A stretch of DNA of 64,000 bases from Maribacter arcticus. Its GTDB lineage: Bacteria; Bacteroidota; Bacteroidia; Flavobacteriales; Flavobacteriaceae. The position numbers and the translations under genes are program-made. Where the stretch lies: contig NZ_FUYL01000002.1 in NCBI RefSeq assembly GCF_900167935.1, positions 1 to 64,000 of the forward strand, in the 5' to 3' direction. This document shows, in pieces, positions 41,588-50,951 of this stretch. Within the stretch, counting starts at the first letter, position 1; every line of letters begins with the position of its first letter. The notes beneath the pieces are model-generated. The model saw only the letters and a list, made by a program, of their open reading frames with translations. It searched no databases and was not told where the DNA came from.

Positions 41588-43891
41588 TTATACAGTAACT
41601 AACTCATCTGGAAATAACTCTACTTTCTTACCATTTACTCGTATCGATACTTCTTTAGAGCCCGATAATTCGAAGGTGGTAGATTCTGTGGTTACTTTCA
41701 CTTTAATTATACGATTTCGGAAATTTACTTTAAACGAATAGGCTTTCCATTGGTTGGGTATCTGAGGCTTAAACGATAATTTGTCATCTATAACGCGCAT
41801 ACCTCCAAAACCTTCAACAATACTCATCCAAGTACCAGCCATTGAGGTAATATGCAACCCTTCTTCAACTTCCTTATTATAATCATCTAAATCTAACCTA
41901 GATGTTCTTAAATAGAAATTATACGCTTGTTCCATTCTACCTAATTTGGCAGCTTGAATACTATGCACACAAGGTGATAACGAGGATTCGTGAACGGTAA
42001 ACGGTTCGTAAAAATCAAAATGTTTTTCAAGATCTTCTAATGAAAAGTCTTCTTCAAAAAAATAGAAACCTTGTAAAACGTCAGCTTGTTTAATATAAGG
42101 TGATCTTAGAATTCTATCCCAACTCCATTTTTGATTGATAGGCCTATCGGTTTTTGGCAAATCATCAACCTTGACCAAATCTTTATCTAAAAAACCGTCT
42201 TGTTGTAAAAACACACCGAATTCCTTTGAATAAGGAAAATACATGTTGTCAGCAACATTCTTCCATTTATCACATTCCCTATCCGTAAGTTTTGTCTTCC
42301 CCATAATTCTATGGTAATCATCAGGGTAGCCATTTTTTACATTTGCCATTTGGGTCAACGTATAGTTGATACACCATTTGGCCAAGTAATTTGTGTACCA
42401 ATTATTATGTACATTATTCTCGTACTCATTTGGTCCTGTAACACCTAACATTACGTACTTATTCTTGTCTTTTGAAAAGTTTACTCTTTGATGCCAGAAC
42501 CTTGCGATACCAATTAACACCTCTAATCCCATTTCGGGTATATAACTGTAATCGCCAGTATATCTATAGTAATTATGTATTGCATAAGCAATAGCACCAT
42601 TTCTGTGAATTTCCTCAAAAGTGATTTCCCACTCATTGTGACATTCTTCGCCGTTCATGGTTACCATTGGGTATAAGGCAGCACCATTAGAAAACCCAAG
42701 CTTGGTAGCATTAGCTATGGCTTTTTCTAAATGATTATAACGGTATTTCAATAATTTTCTAGCTACTTTGTCATCTTTGGTCGCCATATAAAAAGGAATG
42801 CAATATGCTTCGGTATCCCAATAGGTACTACCTCCATATTTTTCTCCCGTAAATCCCTTTGGACCAATATTTAATCTCGAATCTGTACCCAAGTAGGTTT
42901 GATTCAATTGAAATATATTGAATCGGATACCTTGTTGCGCCTTCACATCGCCTTCAATGACGATATCACTCATTTCCCAAATTGAAGCCCAAGCTTCTTT
43001 TTGTTTTTGCAATAAGACATCAAATCCTAATGAAGAAGCTTTATCTAAAGTATCATTGGCTGCACTTACTAATTCATTTGCATCATGATTTCTTGTTACC
43101 GTATAACCTCCAAATTTAGTTAATATTAAGGTTTCACCTGCTTTTACATTTTGTTCGAATTTTAAGGAAACATATGTCTCAGACTTTTCACCTTGCAAAG
43201 CAGATACTTCTTTACCATTATAATTAAGAGACGCCTGCATAAATGTACAAGTCTCAAAATTCGTCTTCATGGTGTGTGCTTCTATAAAAGCACGATTTTG
43301 AGAAACACTTACATTGGTGGTGTTCCAAAATTTATCGTCCCAATTACTATCTTCATTAGTAATGCCACTATCTAAAAATGGTTCAAAACCAATTTTAGCA
43401 TCGGCCTTAAGTACTTTAATGGAGTATGAAATAGCGCCAACTTCGTCAATATCTAAACTTAAAAAACGCTTAACGATTACATTTATTTCTACATTATTTG
43501 AAGAAACCGCCTGAAAGTTTCTGGTATAAACACCCTCTTTCATGTTCAATTCTCTTTTGAAGCCCGATATTTTTTTGCAAGTGGCTAGATCAAACTCAAC
43601 ATCATCTATGTAAATTTTGATGCCAATCCAATTAGGGGCGTTCAATACTTTTGCAAAATATTCTGGATAGCCATTTTTCCACCAACCCACACGGGTTTTA
43701 TCTGGATAATAAACTCCCGCAATATAGCTTCCTTGAAAAGTTTCACCAGAATAGCTCTCTTCAAAATTAGCTCTCTGCCCCATTGCACCATTACCGATAC
43801 TAAAAATGCTCTCAGAAGATTTTACATTTTCTGTATCAAAACCTTCCTCAATGATGCACCACTTATCTGCTTTTATATAATTCTGATTCAT
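41588..43891 (-). CDS. GH65 maltose phosphorylase-like enzyme
   Basis: 767-residue inverting phosphorylase of GH65 that splits maltose (or a close alpha-glucobioside) with phosphate into glucose and beta-glucose-1-phosphate. The GYWDTE-type motif is YWDTEAY at 357-363, and the catalytic acid is Glu489 in GVTGPNEYENN, matching the position known for Lactobacillus maltose phosphorylase. The C-terminal jelly-roll domain is present. Context decides maltose: it sits between beta-phosphoglucomutase (which uses its product) and GH13, under a LacI regulator. Kojibiose or trehalose phosphorylase activity cannot be excluded from sequence. Confidence 0.9.
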   Translation of the reverse strand: MNQNYIKADKWCIIEEGFDTENVKSSESIFSIGNGAMGQRANFEESYSGETFQGSYIAGVYYPDKTRVGWWKNGYPEYFAKVLNAPNWIGIKIYIDDVEFDLATCKKISGFKRELNMKEGVYTRNFQAVSSNNVEINVIVKRFLSLDIDEVGAISYSIKVLKADAKIGFEPFLDSGITNEDSNWDDKFWNTTNVSVSQNRAFIEAHTMKTNFETCTFMQASLNYNGKEVSALQGEKSETYVSLKFEQNVKAGETLILTKFGGYTVTRNHDANELVSAANDTLDKASSLGFDVLLQKQKEAWASIWEMSDIVIEGDVKAQQGIRFNIFQLNQTYLGTDSRLNIGPKGFTGEKYGGSTYWDTEAYCIPFYMATKDDKVARKLLKYRYNHLEKAIANATKLGFSNGAALYPMVTMNGEECHNEWEITFEEIHRNGAIAYAIHNYYRYTGDYSYIPEMGLEVLIGIARFWHQRVNFSKDKNKYVMLGVTGPNEYENNVHNNWYTNYLAKWCINYTLTQMANVKNGYPDDYHRIMGKTKLTDRECDKWKNVADNMYFPYSKEFGVFLQQDGFLDKDLVKVDDLPKTDRPINQKWSWDRILRSPYIKQADVLQGFYFFEEDFSLEDLEKHFDFYEPFTVHESSLSPCVHSIQAAKLGRMEQAYNFYLRTSRLDLDDYNKEVEEGLHITSMAGTWMSIVEGFGGMRVIDDKLSFKPQIPNQWKAYSFKVNFRNRIIKVKVTTESTTFELSGSKEVSIRVNGKKVELFPDELVTV

Positions 43892-43941
43892 TAGTTACAA
43901 TTGAATTGTCATCAAAAATAATTGAACTTTAAATAAATTGT

Positions 43942-44622
43942 TTAGTTTATTTCTTTCGATTTTTTACTTAAAAGCGATTCCAAAAAACTATCACTTATTT
44001 CGGTGAAATCTTTAAAATTATAGGAAGCTTCATCAAGTATATCAGAATCACCAATACCTATACTAGTCATTTTTGCGCTATTTGCCGCCTGTATACCCGC
44101 AACGGCATCTTCAAAAACGATACATGAACTCGCATTGACACCTAAATTATTAGCCGCAATCAAAAATACCTCGGGATCAGGTTTTGCTTTTGTTACACTA
44201 TTGCCATCTACAATGCTATCAAAATAGGATACTAAATTCACTTTCTCTAAAATTGGCCTAGCATTCTTACTTGCTGAACCTAATGCGATTGGGATGTTTT
44301 TTTTCTTTAAATATTCAAGCACTCTTGGTACATCGGGTAGTATTTCTTTGGCATCCATCTTTTCTATGTAAGCCAAATAATCTACATTCTTATCTATCAT
44401 CCAAGTATCAAATTGCTCTTGTGTAGCTTTAATTTTACCGATATCCAATAGAATTTCTAAGCATCTTTTTCTGCTTACTCCTTTAAAGAGTTCGTTCTGC
44501 TCTTTTGAAAATTCAAACCCCAATTCATTGGCTAGTTTCCTCCAAGCCAAATAATGGTATTTAGCCGTATCTACGATTACGCCATCTAAATCAAAAATAA
44601 ATCCCACTTTTTTCATAATCAC
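43942..44622 (-). CDS. pgmB: Beta-phosphoglucomutase
   Basis: HAD-superfamily mutase turning beta-glucose-1-phosphate into glucose-6-phosphate. Nucleophile and general acid are Asp11 and Asp13 in FDLDGVIVDTA. ELFKGVSRKRCLEIL is the cap substrate loop, LGSASKNA holds the phosphate-binding Ser, and AKPDPEVFL the conserved lysine. 226 residues. Start at 44622 or the second ATG at 44616. Upstream of the phosphorylase whose product it uses; 7 bases follow the LacI stop. Confidence 0.92.
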   Translation of the reverse strand: MIMKKVGFIFDLDGVIVDTAKYHYLAWRKLANELGFEFSKEQNELFKGVSRKRCLEILLDIGKIKATQEQFDTWMIDKNVDYLAYIEKMDAKEILPDVPRVLEYLKKKNIPIALGSASKNARPILEKVNLVSYFDSIVDGNSVTKAKPDPEVFLIAANNLGVNASSCIVFEDAVAGIQAANSAKMTSIGIGDSDILDEASYNFKDFTEISDSFLESLLSKKSKEIN

Positions 44623-44629
44623 AAAAGTA

Positions 44630-45652
44630 TTAATTGATTGATGAACCTCGCTTAATTAATGTGGCATTTATTACTTCTGTTTTAAAAGGTTCTTCAACTT
44701 CATCTACCCACTCCATACGATCAATCAATAATTTAGCTGCTCGCTCACCCATCAATTCACCATGTTGAGCTACCGTAGTAAGTCTAGGTACGGAAAATCT
44801 TGACAATATGCCATCAGTAAAACCGATTATCGAAATATCGTTAGGCACATTAAAACCTAGTTCCTGTATAATACTCATACATTGAATGGCAAATATCTCA
44901 TTTACGCATAAAACAGCATCAACTTTATTATGTTGAAAAAATTCTGTTATAAGGCTATCGTTTTCCATATCATGAGGAAGCGTCAGAATCAAATTCTCTT
45001 CAATTTTTATATTATGAGCCTTTAAAGCATCTAAATATCCATAACGCCTACTTTCACTTACATTAAAATATTTTTCCGTAGTAACTAATGCAATATTTTT
45101 TGATCCAGTACTAATAAAATGCTCAACAGCTTCGCGCGCTATTTCGTTGTCATTCAATACAACCTTATCACATTCAATTTCTGAAGTTACACGGTCAAAA
45201 AGAACAATAGGAATACCTTGATCCAATAATTCTTTCAAGTGAGTGTATTCATTTTTTAATTGGGTTTCTGCACTTAAGGAAAGAATAAAACCATCTATAC
45301 TGCCATTAGCCAACATCTCCATGTTAATAACTTCCTTCTCAATAGATTCATCTGAAATACAAACGATAACATTATAGCCCTTTTCATTTGCATATTTTTC
45401 AATTCCCCTAAAAACGGTGGTAAAAAAATGATGGACGATATCTGGAATGATAACACCAATATTTTTAGTTCTCTTATTTTTGAGACTGAGCGCTATATTA
45501 TTAGGGCGATAATTATAGAATTTTGCAAATGCCTTTATTTTATCCTTTGTATCCTTACTTATTTCATCACTATTTTTTAATGCTTTTGATACAGTAGAAA
45601 TAGAAACACTAAGTTCGTTGGCAATGTCCTTCAGTGTAATTTTTGGTTTCAA
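44630..45652 (-). CDS. LacI-family regulator of the maltose locus
   Basis: 340-residue LacI/GalR-family repressor. The N-terminal headpiece is KPKITLKDIANELSVSISTV, followed by a hinge ending RPNNIALSLKNKRTKNIGVI, then the periplasmic-binding-protein-like domain. First gene of the minus-strand maltose run, divergent from susC. A perfect palindrome CGAAAACGTTTTCG in the shared intergenic region is the expected operator type. An 11-base inverted repeat lies directly upstream of its own ATG. The effector is probably a maltose-derived sugar. Confidence 0.9.
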   Translation of the reverse strand: MKPKITLKDIANELSVSISTVSKALKNSDEISKDTKDKIKAFAKFYNYRPNNIALSLKNKRTKNIGVIIPDIVHHFFTTVFRGIEKYANEKGYNVIVCISDESIEKEVINMEMLANGSIDGFILSLSAETQLKNEYTHLKELLDQGIPIVLFDRVTSEIECDKVVLNDNEIAREAVEHFISTGSKNIALVTTEKYFNVSESRRYGYLDALKAHNIKIEENLILTLPHDMENDSLITEFFQHNKVDAVLCVNEIFAIQCMSIIQELGFNVPNDISIIGFTDGILSRFSVPRLTTVAQHGELMGERAAKLLIDRMEWVDEVEEPFKTEVINATLIKRGSSIN

Positions 45653-45662
45653 AAAATAGGTT

Positions 45663-45699
45663 TTATTAGATTACATCTCATTTGACGTTAATCTAATAA
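45663..45699. promoter_or_regulatory. 11-base inverted repeat upstream of lacI start
   Basis: TTATTAGATTA (45663-45673) and TAATCTAATAA (45689-45699) are perfect inverted repeats with a 15-base spacer, beginning 10 bases before the lacI ATG. In the mRNA it would form a stem-loop at the ribosome-binding region; in DNA it could be an operator. It is unlike the CGAAAACGTTTTCG element. Confidence 0.5.
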
Positions 45700-45900
45700 T
45701 ATTTTTACATAAAGCACCTATACAAAAGCACAATATGTTATTATGATTTGAATATCATGAATATTATGAATTAGAAAATGGGTGAAATTTCATATATTTA
45801 AAAAATTATCCTATATTCCTATATTAGCCTCATAATTTTTGTTAATTACAACAAAGCCAAATCATATTTTTATGATTTTGACAATAAAAAGTTGTCAACA

Positions 45901-45914
45901 CGAAAACGTTTTCG
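45901..45914. promoter_or_regulatory. LacI-family operator upstream of susC
   Basis: CGAAAACGTTTTCG is a perfect 14-base palindrome with the central CG characteristic of LacI/GalR-family operators. It ends 92 bases before the susC start and is 250 bases from the divergent lacI. Confidence 0.75.
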
Positions 45915-46006
45915 CAAATAAACTTCAAGAAACAGATCCAAAAAGCTACGAATTTTACATATTTTTAACAATTGAAATTATTTAACTCAACTTAAATCAA
46001 CAATTT

Positions 46007-49000
46007 ATGAAGATTACACTACTTAAAAGTCTGTTAGTGCTAGGGGCATTTCTTTCCTTCGGTATTTCTCAGGCGCAAGAAGTATCTGGTACTGTTTCAG
46101 ATGCAGGTGGTCCGCTACCTGGTGCAAGTGTCTTAGAAAAAGGCACCACCAACGGGACACAGACAGATTTTGATGGCAATTACAGTTTAACCGTAAATGA
46201 TGGCGCTACAATAATAGTCAGTTATATCGGATACAAAAGTCAAGAAGTATCTGTAGATAGCAGAACTTCAATTAATTTCACATTAGAAGAAGATGCAGAA
46301 GCTTTAGAAGAGGTAGTAATCATAGGTTATGGTACAACAACTATAAAAGATGCAACTGGATCGGTAGCTGCAGTAACCTCTGAAGATTTTAATGGCGGTG
46401 CAATATCCTCACCTGAGCAACTTATTCAAGGTAAGACCGCTGGTGTGAATATACAGCAAACAACTGGTGAGCCAGGTGCTGGTATTCAAATCAATATTAG
46501 GGGAGCTAACTCTGTAAGAGCCAATAATAACCCTTTATTCGTTGTAGATGGTGTTCCTCTTTTTGGAGAAAGCACAGAAGCATCAGGTTCTAATGCCGGT
46601 GGTACTGGAAGTGGTCAAACTGGTAACCCTTTAAATTTCTTGAATCCTAATGATATAGAGAGTATGAGTATCTTAAAAGATGCATCGGCTACAGCTATTT
46701 ATGGATCTAGAGGTGCTAACGGTGTAGTTATCATAACTACAAAAACTGGTAAAGCTGCCCAAAAAGGAATTTGGGATTTTTCTACTAGTTTAAGCGTTGC
46801 GACACCAGTAAGACAATTTGACTTATTGAACCGAGAGGAATTCTTATCTGCTTTACCACAATATGGTGGCGATGCAGCTGCAAATGATTTTGGCTCTAAT
46901 ACTGATTGGCAAGAAGTAATTTTTAGATCTTCAGCATCTACTAATAATAATTTATCGTATTCTAATAACTACGGTTCAGGAAACGTTCGTGCAACTTTTG
47001 GTTATCAAAAACAATTTGGTACTATAGAGAAATCTGAATTCGAAAGAATAACAGGTAGAATTAATCTAAACCAACGGTTTTTAGAGGACAAACTTTTATT
47101 AACCTTTCAAACGTCAATTTCTAGGGTAAATAAATCACAACCACCATTAAATTCAACGGCAGGTGTTGAAGGCGATATTTTAGGTGCTGCATATTCTGCA
47201 AATCCAACATGGCCTAATAGTACTGCCTTTCAACCAGATGGTAGTATTTCAAGAAACCCAATCAACCTTTTGGTTGAATCTCAAAATATCAGTCAAACAG
47301 ACAGATTGCTTTTAAATGGCTCTGCTGAATACAAATTTACTCCAGAACTTTCTGCAAAAGTCAATGTAGGTCTCGATAAATCTGAAAGTGGGAACGTTTC
47401 TGTTTTGAGTGCAAAAAACATTAACTATCCTGGTATTTCTGATAATGGATTTGGAACATATTACACATTAGATAGAGACAACAAAACCTTGGAAACCACT
47501 ATTAATTACGCAAAAGAATTTGAAAATTCAAACTTCGATGTTATTGTTGGTTATGCTTTCCAAGATTTTAGAACTCGTGGTCGTAATGCAGTTGCTCGTG
47601 GTTTTTCAACTACTGATTTAAATGCAATGGGTGTTGATTTGGTGAATTCAGTAAATGGAGCACAAAACTCAATTGGTGGATCTTTTCAGCAATATTATTA
47701 TGCTGCTAACACTACCGACTTAGTTGTTAACCGTTTATTCCCAAATTCAGTAACCGATAATGTGCCTTATTCATTTGATAGAAACGTAACTGCACTTACT
47801 GCTGATACTTATGACAATACAGATGAGTTACAGTCACTTTTTGGAAGGGTTAACTATAGCTTAAATAGCAAGTATTTATTTACAGCGACTATGAGAGCTG
47901 ATGGTTCTTCTCGATTTGGTCCAGAAAATCAATATGGTTATTTCCCTTCTGGTGCATTTGCTTGGCAAATTGGAGAAGAAGATTTCATCGGTGAAAATGT
48001 TTCAACACTTAAATTAAGATTAAGTGCTGGTCTTACCGGTAACCAAGCTGGTTTAGGTTATGGCAACTTTGTAGCGAGACAACGTTTTGGAGGATTGGGT
48101 ATTAACAATAGTAATGAAATACAAGCGAATGGACTTGCCATTGTTGCTACTGACAATCCATCTTTAAAATGGGAGAGTACATTGGATTTCAACGTAGGAT
48201 TGGATTTTGGATTTAATAATGATCGTTTAAACGGTAGTGTTGATGTATATCGTAGAGACACGAAAGATCTTTTATTAAAAACACCTCCAGCTTTTCCTGC
48301 AACTACGCCGTTTCAATTTGGTAACGTAGATGCCAATGTCATCAATCAAGGTATTGAATTTGCTTTAGGTTACGACTTCATACAACAAGAAGATGTTAAT
48401 TTCTCAGCAAACTTTAATATCTCTTACAATGATAATGAAATTCAAAACTTTGCTGGTGCAATTAATTCAGGCCCAATTAACGGCCCTGGTTTAACAGGTG
48501 CATTTGCACAACGTTTTGAATCTGGATATTCCTTATTCTCATATTACATGGCGCAATTCGAAGGTTTTGATAGTACTGGAAACCCTATTTACACGGATAT
48601 AGATGGAAATGGAGTAGGCGATCCAGATGTTGATAAGACATTTGTTGGTGAAGATGCTTTACCTGATATTACTTCAGGATTATCTTTGAACCTAAAAGTT
48701 AAAAATTGGGATGTTGCCACTTATTTAACAGGTCAATTTGGCTTTTCAGTGTACAATAACACGGCTAACTCATTCTTTAATGCCGGTCAAATTGGTACTG
48801 CTAGAAATGTTACTAATAATGTATTAAGTCTTGGTGAAGATCCAGGGGCATCGACTGCAGTTTCTTCTAGATTTTTAGAGAAAGGAGATTTCATAAGACT
48901 ACAAAATGTATCGGTTGGTTACAACGTACCACTTTCAGGAGAAGGAACACTTAGAAACTTACGTTTATCATTGACTGGTCAAAATTTATTTTTAATAACT

Positions 49001-49138
49001 GATTACAGCGGTATAGATCCTGAAGTAACTGTTAATACAGGTAATTTAAATTCAGCAGAATTACCAACTAGAGGAATTGACTTTATGACATTCCCTAACC
49101 CCTTAACAGTAACATTTGGCATCAACGCCTCATTTTAA
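46007..49138 (+). CDS. susC-like: SusC-family TonB-linked outer-membrane transporter
   Basis: 1,043-residue TonB-dependent outer-membrane protein importing oligosaccharide, here probably maltodextrin. Signal peptide ends around QAQ (residue 24). A carboxypeptidase-regulatory-like domain follows (EVSGTVSDAGGPLPGASVLE to about residue 100). The plug begins LEEVVIIGYGTT and contains the SusC segments NIRGANSVRANNNPLFVVDG and SILKDASATAIYGSRGANGV. The rest is a 22-strand barrel, ending in aromatic-rich LTVTFGINASF. SusD starts 19 bases downstream. Regulation by the LacI operator at 45901 is likely. Confidence 0.95.
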   Translation: MKITLLKSLLVLGAFLSFGISQAQEVSGTVSDAGGPLPGASVLEKGTTNGTQTDFDGNYSLTVNDGATIIVSYIGYKSQEVSVDSRTSINFTLEEDAEALEEVVIIGYGTTTIKDATGSVAAVTSEDFNGGAISSPEQLIQGKTAGVNIQQTTGEPGAGIQINIRGANSVRANNNPLFVVDGVPLFGESTEASGSNAGGTGSGQTGNPLNFLNPNDIESMSILKDASATAIYGSRGANGVVIITTKTGKAAQKGIWDFSTSLSVATPVRQFDLLNREEFLSALPQYGGDAAANDFGSNTDWQEVIFRSSASTNNNLSYSNNYGSGNVRATFGYQKQFGTIEKSEFERITGRINLNQRFLEDKLLLTFQTSISRVNKSQPPLNSTAGVEGDILGAAYSANPTWPNSTAFQPDGSISRNPINLLVESQNISQTDRLLLNGSAEYKFTPELSAKVNVGLDKSESGNVSVLSAKNINYPGISDNGFGTYYTLDRDNKTLETTINYAKEFENSNFDVIVGYAFQDFRTRGRNAVARGFSTTDLNAMGVDLVNSVNGAQNSIGGSFQQYYYAANTTDLVVNRLFPNSVTDNVPYSFDRNVTALTADTYDNTDELQSLFGRVNYSLNSKYLFTATMRADGSSRFGPENQYGYFPSGAFAWQIGEEDFIGENVSTLKLRLSAGLTGNQAGLGYGNFVARQRFGGLGINNSNEIQANGLAIVATDNPSLKWESTLDFNVGLDFGFNNDRLNGSVDVYRRDTKDLLLKTPPAFPATTPFQFGNVDANVINQGIEFALGYDFIQQEDVNFSANFNISYNDNEIQNFAGAINSGPINGPGLTGAFAQRFESGYSLFSYYMAQFEGFDSTGNPIYTDIDGNGVGDPDVDKTFVGEDALPDITSGLSLNLKVKNWDVATYLTGQFGFSVYNNTANSFFNAGQIGTARNVTNNVLSLGEDPGASTAVSSRFLEKGDFIRLQNVSVGYNVPLSGEGTLRNLRLSLTGQNLFLITDYSGIDPEVTVNTGNLNSAELPTRGIDFMTFPNPLTVTFGINASF

Positions 49139-49157
49139 TTAAAAAAATTGTAAAATC

Positions 49158-50789
49158 ATGAATAGAAATCAAATTAAAATTTATCTATCAAGTTTCCTTT
49201 TGGCTTGGGGGTTTGTGTCCTGTACCGATTTGGAAATTGAAGAAACAGACTCTTTTATAACCGATGGTTTTCAAGGACTAGAAAATCCAACCTCTGCACT
49301 TGAGGCCTTGTACGGTGATGTTAGAGGTCAATTATCTGATCAAGCTAACACTTATGCCCTTGCGGAAGTAACAACTGATGCCCAACTCATCCCAACAAGA
49401 GGAGCTGACTGGGGTGATAATGGTCGTTGGAGAAAATTGCATCAACATGAATGGGGCTTGGAGGATTCAGATGTAATTACACCATTTGAACAATGGAACA
49501 AAAATCAATTATCGGCTTCACAAATTCTAGACGACAGAAGTAATTCACCAGAAGACGTGAAATTAGAAGCTCGTTTTTTAAGAGCATATGCCATGTGGTG
49601 GATTCTTGATCTATATGGACAAGTACCGTTTAGAGATACAAGTTTACCTTCTACTGAGCTACCTGTAGTTTATTCAGGTGCAGAAGCTGTTAGCTTTATT
49701 TTAGCTGATTTAGAACTATGTATATCCGGTTTACCATCGCGTACAGCAAATTCAGGAGATGAATTAAAAAGACCAGGTAAGGCTGCTGCACGTTTTTTAA
49801 AGGCTAAAATTTTATTAAACAAGCATGTTTATGAAAATCAACTAGCAGGTGGTGGCGGTTCTCCAGCAGCTGCAGATATGGCACAAGTAATTTCATTGGT
49901 AGACCAAATAGCTGATGACGGCCATGATTTACAAGCAGGTTATTTTGATATTTTCAGAAGTACTGCAGATAGTGAGACAATTTGGTTTACAGAATCAAAT
50001 GTTCAGAATTTAATCTATGCTCCTTTACACCTTAACTCATTTGGACTTGCCGGTGGTGGTGGCTGGAACGGTTTTAGTACCCTAGCTGAGTATTACGACC
50101 TTTTTGAAGGTGATGCAGAAAGCAACCGTGTTGAAACTGATCTTACAGCTTTAGATAGCCAAGAAGAAAGAAGAGGTGGTGTTCCATCTGAAGGTTTGAC
50201 ATTTGATGCCACTAGAGCTGGAACAACCGATGCTGAAGGCTATGAATTCGGTTCAAATGTTGGTTTTGGATTTTTAATAAATCAACAATATGATTTAGAT
50301 GGTACTAAATTAGCTGACAGACAAGGTAACGACCTTAAATTTTCAAGAGATTTTGTAGATGGTACAGGCGCCAAAAATTTGATTAATAATAGCGAAAGAA
50401 CGGGTATACGTATTACAAAGTATAATCCTCGTTTTGGCCAAAACACAAATCACAAAATTCAATTTCGTTTCGCCGATGCCTATTTAATGAAAGCAGAAGC
50501 AATGTTTCGTAGTTCTGGAGATCCAACTGATATGATAAATACCTTACGTGTATTAAGAGGTGCGACACCGTTAGGATCTATTAATGAAAGTGATTTACTT
50601 GACGAAAGAGCTAGAGAATTATATACTGAAGGATATAGAAGAAATGATTTAATTCGTTTTGGACAATATTTGAGAGAATGGGAATTTAAAGGTGATACCG
50701 AAATCGGTAATACCAAAAGATTATTATTTCCAATTCCTTTACCACAACTTTTAGCCAACCCTAGTATGGTTCAGAACCCAGGGTATTAA
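49158..50789 (+). CDS. susD-like: SusD/RagB-family surface glycan-binding lipoprotein
   Basis: 543-residue lipoprotein with lipidated Cys22 (FVSC) that caps SusC and binds glycan at the cell surface. The SusD-like N-terminal part contains ARFLRAYAMWWILDLYGQVPF, and the RagB/SusD domain contains FRFADAYLMKAEAMFRSSGD and RARELYTEGYRRNDLIRFG near the end. Normal length. A strong terminator follows at 50816, so the FG-GAP genes downstream probably have their own promoter or depend on read-through. No SusE/SusF or secreted amylase is found downstream. Confidence 0.94.
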   Translation: MNRNQIKIYLSSFLLAWGFVSCTDLEIEETDSFITDGFQGLENPTSALEALYGDVRGQLSDQANTYALAEVTTDAQLIPTRGADWGDNGRWRKLHQHEWGLEDSDVITPFEQWNKNQLSASQILDDRSNSPEDVKLEARFLRAYAMWWILDLYGQVPFRDTSLPSTELPVVYSGAEAVSFILADLELCISGLPSRTANSGDELKRPGKAAARFLKAKILLNKHVYENQLAGGGGSPAAADMAQVISLVDQIADDGHDLQAGYFDIFRSTADSETIWFTESNVQNLIYAPLHLNSFGLAGGGGWNGFSTLAEYYDLFEGDAESNRVETDLTALDSQEERRGGVPSEGLTFDATRAGTTDAEGYEFGSNVGFGFLINQQYDLDGTKLADRQGNDLKFSRDFVDGTGAKNLINNSERTGIRITKYNPRFGQNTNHKIQFRFADAYLMKAEAMFRSSGDPTDMINTLRVLRGATPLGSINESDLLDERARELYTEGYRRNDLIRFGQYLREWEFKGDTEIGNTKRLLFPIPLPQLLANPSMVQNPGY

Positions 50790-50815
50790 GATTTATATTA
50801 AATACCACAGTAATT

Positions 50816-50850
50816 AAAAGAATCCCTTAACTTTAAGGGATTCTTTTTTC
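50816..50850 (+). terminator. Rho-independent terminator after SusD
   Basis: AAAAGAATCCCTTA pairs with TAAGGGATTCTTTT around a 4-base loop, running into a T-tract ending near 50849. It begins 27 bases past the SusD stop. Confidence 0.8.
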
Positions 50851-50951
50851 TTACTACCAATACGTATACATCAACCCTTGTTTATTGTCAAATTTTAAAG
50901 AAAATTGAAATATCCTTTTCAATATATCATTCGCACAGCAGATAACCTCTC

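Larger units (their letters stand above)
45653..46006. promoter_or_regulatory. Divergent control region lacI / susC
   Basis: 354 bases between lacI and susC holding two clear elements: an inverted repeat near lacI (45663-45699) and a LacI-type operator near susC (45901-45914). The rest is AT-rich with several near-matches to TAnnTTTG (for example TAATTTTTG near 45833) but no exact one, so start sites are not called. Confidence 0.6.
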
